From positions 1-30,684 of the forward strand of contig CAZMFR010000010.1 in the NCBI GenBank assembly GCA_964565685.1: a DNA stretch of 30,684 nucleotides. Direction: 5' to 3'. The notes under the pieces were generated by a model. The model did no database searches. It saw only the letters and a list, made by a program, of their open reading frames with translations, and was not told the origin of the DNA. This document shows, in pieces, positions 1 through 6,467 of this stretch (positions within the stretch are counted from its first letter, which is position 1; every line of letters begins with the position of its first letter). The DNA comes from JAGWNR01 sp964565685 (GTDB lineage Bacteria > Patescibacteriota > Minisyncoccia > Phycocordibacterales > PALSA-1337). The position numbers and the translations under genes were made by a program.

Positions 1-63
1 CGTCGAGTTACTATTATCAACAAGAGAGTGTCCTACTTAAGGGGTAACTGGAGGAGCCACGCC

Positions 64-97
64 TAAAATGAAAACTAGCACATCATTTTGTGCTAGT
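64..97 (-). terminator. Rho-independent terminator of rpmB
   Basis: A perfect 9-bp stem (ACTAGCACA at 74-82 with TGTGCTAGT at 89-97) encloses a 6-nt loop. Read on the minus strand it is followed by a T-rich tail (complement of 64-73). It lies 20 nt past the rpmB stop. Positions 1-63 hold nothing I can identify. Confidence 0.75.
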
Positions 98-117
98 CAA
101 GTTCGATTTCTCCTTGA

Positions 118-360
118 TTAGATCAACCCTGCCTTCTTGAGAGTCTTGTAAGCACCGTTCTTTTGGATGGTCTTGAGAGCGCGGGTGGAGATGGTGAGGA
201 TCATGGTCTTCTTGAGCTCAGGGATGTAAATGCGCTTTTTTTGCAGGTTGGGGTAGCGGCGCACAGATCCTGTAGGATTGAACTGTGTTGCACGAGTGCG
301 GTTTGAATATCCGCCACCCATTCTCGAACCAACCTTTGTTATTGCACATACTCTGGCCAT
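118..360 (-). CDS. rpmB: 50S ribosomal protein bL28
   Basis: This 80-residue protein is bL28, a small basic protein of the large ribosomal subunit. It has the family's start (MARVCAITKVGSRMGGGYSN), the central RRYPNLQKKRIYIPE stretch and a basic C-terminus. An in-frame start 15 residues upstream exists, but the MARVC start fits the family and is used here. The gene stands alone on the minus strand, ends in its own hairpin terminator, and has a perfect palindrome just upstream that could be an operator. No Shine-Dalgarno is seen before the start. Confidence 0.93.
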   Translation of the reverse strand: MARVCAITKVGSRMGGGYSNRTRATQFNPTGSVRRYPNLQKKRIYIPELKKTMILTISTRALKTIQKNGAYKTLKKAGLI

Positions 361-380
361 GTGATTAAGTAAGAAGGATG

Positions 381-397
381 ATACCATAGTATGGTAT
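381..397. promoter_or_regulatory. Perfect 17-bp palindrome upstream of rpmB (operator candidate)
   Basis: ATACCATAGTATGGTAT has 8-bp arms around a single G. It lies 21 nt before the rpmB start and overlaps the proposed minus-strand -10 box, as a repressor site would. The cognate regulator is unknown. Confidence 0.4.
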
Positions 398-418
398 TTA
401 TGCAAGGAAATTAAGCAA
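391..418 (-). promoter_or_regulatory. Possible rpmB promoter
   Basis: On the minus strand TTGCTT (complement of 413-418) and TACCAT (complement of 391-396) are 16 nt apart. The same -10 hexamer, TACCAT, is proposed for fusA. The match is moderate. Confidence 0.35.
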
Positions 419-523
419 ATCGAAAAATGACGCCTGGAAATTTATATTTTTTAAATTCAGGTTCAATTATTCTTTGGCTAATACAGATAATTGGAAATTG
501 GGTTCTGTTTGTTTACTTTCACC

Positions 524-529
524 TTTAAT
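524..529 (+). promoter_or_regulatory. Possible -10 box close to the protease start
   Basis: TTTAAT matches TATAAT at five of six positions and ends 6 nt before the ATG at 536, the same geometry as several genes here that appear leaderless. No convincing -35 is visible. Confidence 0.3.
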
Positions 530-535
530 CCAAAT

Positions 536-1135
536 ATGGACCCAATATCCATTATATTCTCTATAATCATCCTCATCATGTCCGTGGTTCTCCACGAGCT
601 GTCGCATGGCTATGCCGCCGTGGCTCTCGGCGATCCAACACCGCGTATCCAAGGCCGATTGACTTTGAATCCATTAAAACATCTGGATCCTTTCGGCTCT
701 GTTCTGGTTCCGATCATCACGTCTTTGTTCGGTTTTACTTTCGGTTGGGCCAAGCCGGTGCAATGGAATCCCTATAATCTAAAAAATCCTCGCAGCGGCG
801 AAGTCCTCATCGCTGTCGCTGGTCCGTGCTGTAACCTTTTCATAGCCGTTATCTTTAGTTTATTCATACGTTTTGCGCCATTATCGGCATCGTTCGTCGA
901 GATCTCCTCATATGTCGTCCTTATAAACATCGTGCTGGCTCTCTTTAACCTCGTTCCTTTACCTCCGCTTGATGGATCGCATATACTTTTCTCCCTTCTA
1001 CCGCCATCAATGTCCAATGTCCGCATGATCATCGAGCGATACTCCATTTTTTTTCTCCTGATAGCGCTCTTTGTCATTTGGCCTCTCGTCAGCCCGCTCA
1101 TTATGGTCTTGTTCCATGCGTTTACTGGGATGTAA
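536..1135 (+). CDS. Site-2-protease-like membrane metalloprotease (M50 family)
   Basis: This 199-residue polytopic membrane protein carries the two hallmarks of intramembrane zinc metalloproteases: HELSH (HExxH, residues 20-24) in a hydrophobic first helix and NLVPLPPLDG (residues 138-147), whose Asp is the third zinc ligand in the family. It lacks a PDZ or CBS domain, so it is the minimal S2P core that usually cleaves membrane-anchored substrates. The ATG at 536 is preferred over a TTG at 491 because a TTTAAT -10-like box ends 6 nt before it and the M50 core follows at once. The next gene starts 7 nt after the stop, suggesting co-transcription. The substrate is unknown. Confidence 0.85.
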   Translation: MDPISIIFSIIILIMSVVLHELSHGYAAVALGDPTPRIQGRLTLNPLKHLDPFGSVLVPIITSLFGFTFGWAKPVQWNPYNLKNPRSGEVLIAVAGPCCNLFIAVIFSLFIRFAPLSASFVEISSYVVLINIVLALFNLVPLPPLDGSHILFSLLPPSMSNVRMIIERYSIFFLLIALFVIWPLVSPLIMVLFHAFTGM

Positions 1136-1142
1136 TAAAAGT

Positions 1143-2156
1143 ATGAATGATATATTTGTTCAACACCAAGGCAAGGTGATCAAAACAGACAGCAGGTTCA
1201 AGCATGTCATGGCTATTGCTCTTGATCCAACATCAAAGAATAGAAGGGGCATTGTACGCTGTATCGTGAGCAGGGAAGGTGATGTCGAAGTCAGTGGTTA
1301 TATTGATAGGAGCGAAATACATATTGTAAAAGGAGATTCGCTGGAGTGTTTTTCAATTGGCGGTGAATTGAATCTTGCTCATTCAGATGAAATTATCTCC
1401 AAATTAAGTGGACCGGGGTTGGATTTTATCGGCTTTGAAGATCCAGATATATTCATCGACAATATGTCTGGATTGATGCATATATATTTTACTCTTCCTT
1501 TTCTCAATAAATCAAAGAAGCATGCTCTCATTCATCTAGGCCACGCAATCGGAAAAGATCTTGATTCGCTAGAAATGACAATGCCGGCGCTCATGGCTGA
1601 TCCAAAGACTTTTGAAGGAGCCAAGGAGGTCTCAATCGCACCGCTCAACAGTAAAGGATTTCGTTATAATCTTTTTGAATCGAGTAAGAAAGAAAAAGAT
1701 CGGACGTATTCGACTGTGCGCGTCGCTCTTGCCGAAGACATGGGAGAGCCATGGAAGTTTGGCGAGACGGCTTTTCATCCGGCTGAAAATAATATTTCTT
1801 GGATTGGAAGCCATGCTTCGCCGGGGCCGCTTTTGCCAAAAAGTTTTATAGATCTCGGAGAGAATAAATTGCTTGGTATCATTAATGGCCGTGAAGCAAA
1901 CACGAAAGTTGACGGCAAGACTAGATATGGCATGTTTTCTGTTGGGCTTTTTATTTATGATTATGAAATAGGAAAAATAGACTGGGTTTCGCCGGAACCG
2001 CTCATTCGAGACACCGAGGCAAAGACGATTACTTTTGCCAGCCAGTTCGTTGAAACAAAACCCGGTGAGGGAATTCTTTATGCTCATGTCGATGATTCGT
2101 TTGTAAGAGCATACACTCTATCTGCAGAAGGTATAAAAAATTTGCTTCCAAAATAA
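1143..2156 (+). CDS. Five-bladed beta-propeller glycosidase-like protein (GH43/GH130-like)
   Basis: The 337-residue product has the look of the GH32/43/62/68/130 beta-propeller superfamily: a GFEDPDIFID motif (residues 97-106) followed by a HIYFTLPF strand, then repeated blade-like strands such as WIGSHASPGPLLP and LGIINGREA, and a late YGMFSVGLFIYDYE stretch. No signal peptide is visible, so it is probably cytoplasmic. The ATG at 1143, 7 nt after the protease stop, was chosen over an upstream in-frame start inside that gene. In GH130 enzymes such motifs handle beta-mannosides, but the substrate here cannot be told and catalytic activity is not shown. Confidence 0.6.
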   Translation: MNDIFVQHQGKVIKTDSRFKHVMAIALDPTSKNRRGIVRCIVSREGDVEVSGYIDRSEIHIVKGDSLECFSIGGELNLAHSDEIISKLSGPGLDFIGFEDPDIFIDNMSGLMHIYFTLPFLNKSKKHALIHLGHAIGKDLDSLEMTMPALMADPKTFEGAKEVSIAPLNSKGFRYNLFESSKKEKDRTYSTVRVALAEDMGEPWKFGETAFHPAENNISWIGSHASPGPLLPKSFIDLGENKLLGIINGREANTKVDGKTRYGMFSVGLFIYDYEIGKIDWVSPEPLIRDTEAKTITFASQFVETKPGEGILYAHVDDSFVRAYTLSAEGIKNLLPK

Positions 2157-2199
2157 TTTTCGCCCAAGCTTGTCTTTTTTCTTCAATTAAATTAATTTA

Positions 2200-2374
2200 T
2201 TCACTGTGATCAGCCGATCGTGGTAGCGTTGGCAGCATTGTAGGAGAGTTAAAGCAACTTAGCCGAATCCTTCTGAGGGCGATTACTAGGTTAAGGGGAT
2301 GGTTGTGCCTATCTTCTGTAACCGAAAACATTTGGCACAGGGAGTGCGAGAAAGCTTGCTCTCCCAATTTTTTT
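2200..2374 (+). ncRNA. Candidate structured RNA ending in an intrinsic terminator
   Basis: The 417-nt gap before rpsL contains no convincing gene. Its first part is rich in local inverted repeats: GATC-AGCC-GATC near 2209-2220, AGTT/AACT near 2248-2260, and TGTGCC (2305-2310) with GGCACA (2334-2339). It ends in a strong terminator. It does not show RNase P, tmRNA or SRP RNA signatures; a 6S-like or leader RNA is possible. A weak upstream promoter (TTGTCT at 2170-2175) may drive it. Confidence 0.35.
2340..2374 (+). terminator. Intrinsic terminator between the propeller gene and rpsL
   Basis: An 11-position stem (2340-2350 with 2355-2365; GGGAG/CTCCC outer part, one T-T mismatch and one G-T pair) with loop AAAG is followed by a T7 run at 2368-2374. 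It lies 184 nt past the propeller gene, so it more likely ends a separate short RNA or acts as an attenuator before rpsL. Confidence 0.7.
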
Positions 2375-2486
2375 ATGTTAGCTTTATCAGACGTTGCAAA
2401 ACGTACATTATCACGGTTCCGCATGAGTAATTCATTCCCTCATATCTCAAGGGGGAATCGAGTGAAAAAATCAGGCGGACCAAAGC

Positions 2487-2566
2487 AAGTTAAAAGTTCG
2501 AAGTGAAAATTATAAGGCCAAGGAATCGGGCTTTAATTTTGAATTTTGCATTTTCAACTTTAAATC
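2487..2566. repeat. AT-rich hairpin repeat, family A (copy R1)
   Basis: Left arm 2487-2514 and right arm 2530-2566 are imperfect inverted copies built from units like TTTTGAATTTTGCATTTT. The right arm resembles those at 16650-16675, 18146-18180 and in the 16S insertion. It fills the gap directly before rpsL. Confidence 0.5.
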
Positions 2567-2573
2567 AATCATT

Positions 2574-2990
2574 ATGCCAACAATAAACCAACTCACAAAA
2601 AAGAGCCGCAGGAGCTTCAAGAGAAAGTCGAAATCGGTCGCTCTCACGCGCACCTTCAATAGCATCGAGAATCGCCCGAGCTTTTTCCCGGCGCCATTCA
2701 AGCGCGGCGTCTGCATCAAAGTCACGACAAAGACTCCGAAAAAGCCTAACTCAGCCATCCGCAAGATCGCCCGCGTGCGTCTCTCGAACGGGATGGAAGT
2801 CACCGCTTATGTTCCAGGCATGGGTCACAATCTCCAGGAACACGCAGTGGTCCTCCTTCGTGGAGGTCGTGTCAAGGATGTCGGTCTGCGCTATTCCATA
2901 GTCCGCGGCGTGCTCGATTGCGCTGGCGTTGAAGCCCGCAGAAAAGGTCGTAGCCAGTATGGAAACAAGAAGCCGAAAGCGGCAAAATAA
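2574..2990 (+). CDS. rpsL: 30S ribosomal protein uS12
   Basis: The 138-residue product is uS12, part of the decoding centre. It has the start MPTINQL, the decoding-site segment TPKKPNSAIRKIARVRLSNG and the EVTAYVPGMGHNLQEHAVVLLRGGRVKD block. Two oddities: the N-terminal region between residues 12 and 40 is about 14 residues longer than in E. coli, and the usual KDLPGVRY loop reads KDVGLRY, one residue shorter and lacking the proline linked to streptomycin dependence. It begins the str-type cluster and precedes rpsG by 6 nt. No Shine-Dalgarno is visible. Confidence 0.97.
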   Translation: MPTINQLTKKSRRSFKRKSKSVALTRTFNSIENRPSFFPAPFKRGVCIKVTTKTPKKPNSAIRKIARVRLSNGMEVTAYVPGMGHNLQEHAVVLLRGGRVKDVGLRYSIVRGVLDCAGVEARRKGRSQYGNKKPKAAK

Positions 2991-2996
2991 ACTATC

Positions 2997-3467
2997 ATGC
3001 GAAGAAAAATAAAAAACAAGCCAGCCATCCGACCAGATTCGCGCTATGAATCGGTCAAAATAACGAAATTCATCAATTACTGTATGGATTCCGGCAAGAA
3101 ATCCACGGCTCGCGAGATCGTCTACGGGATGTTTGATCTATTAAAGGAGAAAGCAAAAGTAGAAAATCCAATTGAATTGTTTGAAGCCGCTTTAAAAAAC
3201 ACTATGCCATCAATGGAAGTCCGCTCTCGTCGCGTCGGTGGCGCAAACTATCAGGTGCCGCGCGAAGTCCGTCCTGAGCGCCGCGCCGCGCTGTCCATGA
3301 AATGGATCGTCGAGGTCGCTCGCAACAAAAAAGGCAAGCCGATGCACGAAAAACTGGCTGACGAGATCATTGCCGCCTCTAAAAACGAAGGCGAAGCAGT
3401 CAAGAAGCGCGATACGATGCACAAGATGGCCGAAGCAAACAAGGCCTTTGCGCACTTTGCCTGGTAA
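2997..3467 (+). CDS. rpsG: 30S ribosomal protein uS7
   Basis: This 156-residue protein is uS7, which nucleates assembly of the 30S head by binding the 3' domain of 16S rRNA. The N-terminal MRRK motif, the conserved VEVRSRRVGGANYQVPREV segment and the C-terminal MAEANKAFAHFAW are all present and its length is normal. The start is preceded by AACTATC, the non-Shine-Dalgarno context common in this window. The gene is followed by an intrinsic terminator rather than directly by fusA, so the classical rpsL-rpsG-fusA-tuf operon is broken here. Confidence 0.98.
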   Translation: MRRKIKNKPAIRPDSRYESVKITKFINYCMDSGKKSTAREIVYGMFDLLKEKAKVENPIELFEAALKNTMPSMEVRSRRVGGANYQVPREVRPERRAALSMKWIVEVARNKKGKPMHEKLADEIIAASKNEGEAVKKRDTMHKMAEANKAFAHFAW

Positions 3468-3527
3468 TAGGAGCCGAAAATCTAGAATCGAAGTCTAATA
3501 TATCGGAATCTTACAAAAAAGAAGAGG

Positions 3528-3556
3528 TCCCTCCGCTGGCTGGCGAAGGGATTTTT
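3528..3556 (+). terminator. Terminator after rpsG
   Basis: Stem TCCCT (3528-3532) with AGGGA (3547-3551) continues, after one mismatch, into CGC/GCG. The loop is TGGCTG and a T5 run follows. It closes the rpsL-rpsG unit. Confidence 0.75.
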
Positions 3557-3608
3557 CTTGTCCAAGGGTAGCCCTTGGAATTGTGTCATTAGGAAGGCCT
3601 TTGCTATG

Positions 3609-3617
3609 TGCTATACT
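3609..3617 (+). promoter_or_regulatory. Extended -10 promoter of the TspO gene (leaderless geometry)
   Basis: TG-C-TATACT is an extended -10 box ending 6 nt before the ATG at 3624, so transcription should begin at or next to the start codon. No good -35 is present, as is usual for extended -10 promoters. Confidence 0.55.
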
Positions 3618-3623
3618 TTTTCC

Positions 3624-4169
3624 ATGAATAAATCGAATTGGTTCAAGCTTGCGATCGCGCTTCTCGTCCCGCTTCTCGCTGGTTGGATCGGCTCTATCTT
3701 CACCTTGCCAGCGATCGGCTCGTGGTATGCCGCTCTCACAAAATCAGCATTGAATCCGCCATCATGGATCTTTGGTCCGGTTTGGACGATCCTCTTCCTT
3801 TTCATTGGCATATCTCTATTCATTGTCTGGAAAAAGAATTGGCAAGTGGAAAACGCCTTGCTTGAAAATCGCGACAAGGCATGGAATCCTTGGACGAAGC
3901 GGTTTTGGAGCGGCGATTGGCAAAAAGCGAATATCATCGCGCTTTTCTGTATCCAGCTTGTCCTGAATATTCTCTGGTCATATGTTTTCTTTTGCTTGCG
4001 ACAGCCGGGATTGGCATTCTTTGAGCTTCTTGCTCTCTGGTTTTCTATTCTTTATCTTATTGTCAATTTTTATCGCGTCTCGAAGACTGCCGCATGGATT
4101 CTTTTGCCTTACATTCTTTGGGTAACTTTTGCAGGATATTTGAATTGGGCGATTTGGATGGGGAATTAA
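3624..4169 (+). CDS. TspO/MBR family tryptophan-rich membrane protein
   Basis: The 181-residue product has five hydrophobic segments and is rich in Trp. It carries the family signature around residues 45-60 (NPPSWIFGPVWTILF). TspO proteins bind porphyrins and related ligands in the membrane and act in tetrapyrrole or stress signalling. It is slightly long for the family because of a hydrophilic loop (about residues 72-108) between the second and third membrane segments. The ATG at 3624 is preferred over an upstream in-frame start because the extended -10 box sits 6 nt before it and the hydrophobic segment then begins near residue 8. It is the first gene of the island that separates rpsG from fusA. 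Confidence 0.85.
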   Translation: MNKSNWFKLAIALLVPLLAGWIGSIFTLPAIGSWYAALTKSALNPPSWIFGPVWTILFLFIGISLFIVWKKNWQVENALLENRDKAWNPWTKRFWSGDWQKANIIALFCIQLVLNILWSYVFFCLRQPGLAFFELLALWFSILYLIVNFYRVSKTAAWILLPYILWVTFAGYLNWAIWMGN

Positions 4170-4178
4170 GACTTTAAC

Positions 4179-4197
4179 CAGTCACAATTTGTGACTG
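4179..4197. other. Perfect inverted repeat after the TspO gene
   Basis: CAGTCACA (4179-4186) and TGTGACTG (4190-4197) form an 8-bp stem with a 3-nt loop 10 nt after the TspO stop. There is no T-run on either side, so it may be an operator or RNA-stabilising hairpin rather than a terminator. Confidence 0.5.
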
Positions 4198-4223
4198 ATA
4201 TGTAAAATTTCACCGGTTTTCTC

Positions 4224-4251
4224 TTGACCTGAATTTTCTGTCTGATAAAAT
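4224..4251 (+). promoter_or_regulatory. Promoter of the CxxC protein gene
   Basis: TTGACC (4224-4229), a 16-nt spacer and TAAAAT (4246-4251), with a TG extension at 4243-4244, form a strong promoter. It ends 15 nt before the ATG, giving a leader of only about 8 nt. Confidence 0.65.
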
Positions 4252-4266
4252 TTAGCAATAAAAGTC

Positions 4267-4521
4267 ATGGAAAACAAATCTCCAGAATTTATTTGCTTTG
4301 CAAATACTTTGGTTCAGAAATGGACCGAGCTTTCCGTCTGCAGATCATGTGGATTCTTGAAATTTGTCATCAGATCGAGCGATAAGGCATATTATAATCC
4401 AGTATTTTGGAAGTGCGATCTGTGTTGTCTAAAAGATAATGTAGAAAATCATGCGAAAAAGATACAAACTAAAAAAGCGAAGTTGCGCCTTGTGCAAGCC
4501 GAACAAGATGGGTTGGAGTAA
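4267..4521 (+). CDS. Small zinc-ribbon-like protein of unknown function
   Basis: I do not recognise this 84-residue protein. It has two CxxC pairs (Cys25/28 and Cys50/53) separated by 21 residues, as expected for a zinc ribbon, then a Lys/Gln-rich helical tail from about residue 60. It has its own strong promoter. A long inverted repeat lies directly after its stop. It is part of the accessory island between rpsG and fusA, and its composition is more AT-rich than the ribosomal genes around it. Confidence 0.7.
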   Translation: MENKSPEFICFANTLVQKWTELSVCRSCGFLKFVIRSSDKAYYNPVFWKCDLCCLKDNVENHAKKIQTKKAKLRLVQAEQDGLE

Positions 4522-4525
4522 TCGG

Positions 4526-4631
4526 TGGAATAGCAAGGAACTTGGATTATTGAAAGAGTTTGAAAGGGTGAAAAGGAAAGTTGTGGCGTGAAATTTATTT
4601 TTCCACACCTTTTTCACTTTTTGCTATTCCA
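4526..4631. repeat. 106-bp inverted-repeat element
   Basis: Perfect 11-bp terminal inverted repeats (TGGAATAGCAA at 4526-4536, TTGCTATTCCA at 4621-4631) enclose a second nested pair: GTGAAAAGG near 4568-4576 with CCTTTTTCAC at 4608-4617, and TGTGG with CCACA. It fills most of the gap between the zinc-ribbon gene and the ORF6N gene. It could be a MITE-like element or a long terminator-type hairpin. No target duplication is evident by eye. Confidence 0.55.
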
Positions 4632-4656
4632 AAATAAAGTATCAAGTTTTTATTCT

Positions 4657-4665
4657 TGATATAAT
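4657..4665 (+). promoter_or_regulatory. Extended -10 promoter of the ORF6N gene (leaderless geometry)
   Basis: TG-A-TATAAT is a perfect extended -10 box ending 6 nt before the ATG at 4672. Initiation about 7 nt downstream would place the first base of the mRNA on the start codon. Confidence 0.65.
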
Positions 4666-4671
4666 TGTGTA

Positions 4672-5229
4672 ATGAAAGAAGAAAAATCACTCGCAAAAAA
4701 TATTCAAATTCCAACTGAGCGCATAACTCGGCTTATTTTTCTTGTTCGTGGCAGAAAAGTCATGTTTGATCGCGACCTGGCAGAACTATACGGCGTTGAC
4801 ACAAGGATTCTTAATCAGGCTGTAAAAAGGAACGCAGAAAGATTTCCAGAGGATTTTATGTTCAAGTTAAATGACCAAGAAACCAAAGTGTGGCAAGGAT
4901 ATCTTTTAAGATCACAAACTGTGATCTTAAAGCAAGGGCAACATATCAAGTATTCGCCTACGGTTTTTACTGAACTGGGCGTAGCGATGCTTTCCTCGGT
5001 GCTGAATAGCAAGAAAGCCGTTCAAGTGAACATATCAATTATGAGAACTTTTGTTAAACTTCGCCAAATGATTATTGATAACAAAGAACTCGCCAGCAAA
5101 TTCAACAGTCTTGAACTCGATCAGCTAAAGCAAGGGATAACTCTGACCAAACTATATAAGTATGTAAAAGAATTCATGGACACGCCGATACCGCTCGAGG
5201 AAAAGATTGGATTTAATGTCGACAAATAA
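4672..5229 (+). CDS. ORF6N domain DNA-binding protein
   Basis: The 185-residue product starts with an ORF6N domain (about residues 13-105), recognised by the family pattern IFLVRGRKVMFDRDLAELYGVDTR, LNQAVKRNAERFPEDFMF and YSPTVFTELGVAMLSSVLNS. A helical C-terminal part follows. ORF6N proteins are related to phage KilA-N and antirepressor domains and are common in mobile or phage-derived regions. No other phage gene is seen nearby. The start is fixed by the extended -10 box immediately upstream. Confidence 0.85.
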   Translation: MKEEKSLAKNIQIPTERITRLIFLVRGRKVMFDRDLAELYGVDTRILNQAVKRNAERFPEDFMFKLNDQETKVWQGYLLRSQTVILKQGQHIKYSPTVFTELGVAMLSSVLNSKKAVQVNISIMRTFVKLRQMIIDNKELASKFNSLELDQLKQGITLTKLYKYVKEFMDTPIPLEEKIGFNVDK

Positions 5230-5259
5230 CCTGATTGCGCCGGGTGGGTGATGGGGGTA

Positions 5260-5268
5260 TGATATTTG
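5260..5268 (+). promoter_or_regulatory. Possible extended -10 box before the membrane protein gene
   Basis: TG-A-TATTTG ends 5 nt before the ATG at 5274; an overlapping TATGAT at 5258-5263 is an alternative. Either gives a leader of zero to a few nucleotides. Confidence 0.35.
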
Positions 5269-5273
5269 TATAT

Positions 5274-5987
5274 ATGAAAAAATTTCTTAATTTACTCATC
5301 GTCAATCGACCCGAGCTTGCTGGCAGGTGGTGGCACCGCATGGCGAATGTGTTGATTTATGGGAGTACGATTGTTGTTTTGATTCTGGGAATTACTGTTA
5401 TTTGTTTAAGCTGTTCTTCATGGACAATTTTAAGATATACCTCTTATAGTTTTGAGCCAAATTACTCAAGTGCATCTGGCAAGGAAGTAAGTTGCTATTT
5501 TTATCCTAGCTTTGATTTTTCTGGGACTGAATCATCTCTATCAACAGGAAATCCAATAATTGATTGCGGTGATATTTCTAGTTCGCAGGAGCTTTTAGAA
5601 AAAATTCCAGTGTCAGAAGATCCAAAGCCAGAAATTTTACCTTTGAGTTATTTTACTCAAATGTATGGAAATAAAATAGCCAGTACAACTGGTTTAGATG
5701 AGGAGTTCCATGGCTCTTATGTACAGGCGATCCTGGCACAGGCCTTAAGAAATACTGACGGTAGTATCGTAACTCCTAATGAATTTGTAAATCAACAAAT
5801 AAATTATGGTACAAGCCATAGTGACTGGATAAATAACATTAAAGTTAAAGAGAGAACTTTTACTTTATGGAATATTTTAGTGGCAGATATATTTCATGTA
5901 CTGATTACTACTCTAATTTGGTTTATCTTCTGGGAATCAATTATCTACAGAGCACTCATTTATATTATTTATGGAAAAAGAAAATAG
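5274..5987 (+). CDS. Hypothetical membrane protein with two membrane segments
   Basis: I do not recognise this 237-residue protein. It has a hydrophobic segment at about residues 25-47, a large polar extracytoplasmic-type region with several Cys, Ser and Thr residues, and a second hydrophobic region at about residues 197-230 ending in a basic tail (YGKRK). The topology would be both termini inside with a loop of about 150 residues outside. The ATG at 5274 was chosen over an upstream start because of the -10-like box just before it. The following zinc-ribbon gene overlaps its end by 17 nt, so the two are translated together. AT content is high for this window. Confidence 0.65.
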   Translation: MKKFLNLLIVNRPELAGRWWHRMANVLIYGSTIVVLILGITVICLSCSSWTILRYTSYSFEPNYSSASGKEVSCYFYPSFDFSGTESSLSTGNPIIDCGDISSSQELLEKIPVSEDPKPEILPLSYFTQMYGNKIASTTGLDEEFHGSYVQAILAQALRNTDGSIVTPNEFVNQQINYGTSHSDWINNIKVKERTFTLWNILVADIFHVLITTLIWFIFWESIIYRALIYIIYGKRK

Positions 5988-6174
5988 CAGTCAAAATATA
6001 ATCAAGTGTCCAAAATTTGGATGTCATGGGGAGCTATATAAAACAGGAAACTTACATGGTATGGTTGGTGACATAAGCCGGGACGGTTCTTATGACTCTC
6101 CAACCATTCCTGAATACCAGTGTAGAAAGTGCGAAAGTATTTTTAGTGAAGATGAATTAAGCAAAGTTATTTGA
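5971..6174 (+). CDS. Small zinc-ribbon-like protein of unknown function
   Basis: The 67-residue product has Cys13/Cys18 (CPKFGC) and Cys51/Cys54 (CRKC), a possible zinc-binding pair of knuckles. No family is recognised. Its ATG lies inside the 3' end of the membrane protein gene (17-nt overlap), which supports translation coupling. A 51-codon gene follows after 10 nt. Confidence 0.6.
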   Translation: MEKENSSQNIIKCPKFGCHGELYKTGNLHGMVGDISRDGSYDSPTIPEYQCRKCESIFSEDELSKVI

Positions 6175-6184
6175 TTAAAATATC

Positions 6185-6340
6185 ATGCCAATTATGGTGC
6201 CAAATATTGATAATGAAACTCTAAGAACTTTGGTTAAGGAATCAAAGAAATCAAAAAGTATAGGGATTGCAACATTCGTAGTTTCGTTTGCATCCCTTGT
6301 AATTTTAATCATGACCCTTATTGTCATTCTCTATAAGTGA
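6185..6340 (+). CDS. 51-residue single-span membrane protein
   Basis: A short open frame begins MPIMVPNIDNETL and ends LIVILYK before TGA. The first 24 residues are polar and charged, and residues 27-50 form one hydrophobic helix, so it looks like a small tail-anchored membrane protein. The start has the AAATATC-ATG context typical of this window, and it follows the zinc-ribbon gene by 10 nt. Function unknown; the three genes 5274-6340 probably form one unit. Confidence 0.5.
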   Translation: MPIMVPNIDNETLRTLVKESKKSKSIGIATFVVSFASLVILIMTLIVILYK

Positions 6341-6355
6341 TTTTTTACAAAGAAT

Positions 6356-6384
6356 TTGATTATTTCCTCCTTTTCCTGTACCAT
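6356..6384 (+). promoter_or_regulatory. Proposed fusA promoter
   Basis: TTGATT (6356-6361), a 17-nt spacer and TACCAT (6379-6384). Initiation near 6391 would give a leader of about 77 nt that contains a small hairpin, AAAAGGC with GCTTTTTT around 6396-6417, which could also work as an attenuator. Confidence 0.45.
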
Positions 6385-6467
6385 ATCCCTCACTAAAAGG
6401 CCTCGACGCTTTTTTAATTTACAAGACAAATAGCCCTGAAAAGCTCAATTAATCATTAATTTAATTT

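Noticed and set aside
2197..2424. 75-codon minus-strand frame opposite the candidate RNA
   Set aside because: No promoter, start context or family resemblance; the terminator beneath it points to plus-strand transcription.
2303..2506. 67-codon plus-strand frame before rpsL
   Set aside because: It starts with TTG, runs through the terminator at 2340-2374, and its product has no recognisable feature.
4672..5229. Prophage around the ORF6N gene
   Set aside because: No integrase, capsid, terminase or other phage gene lies nearby.
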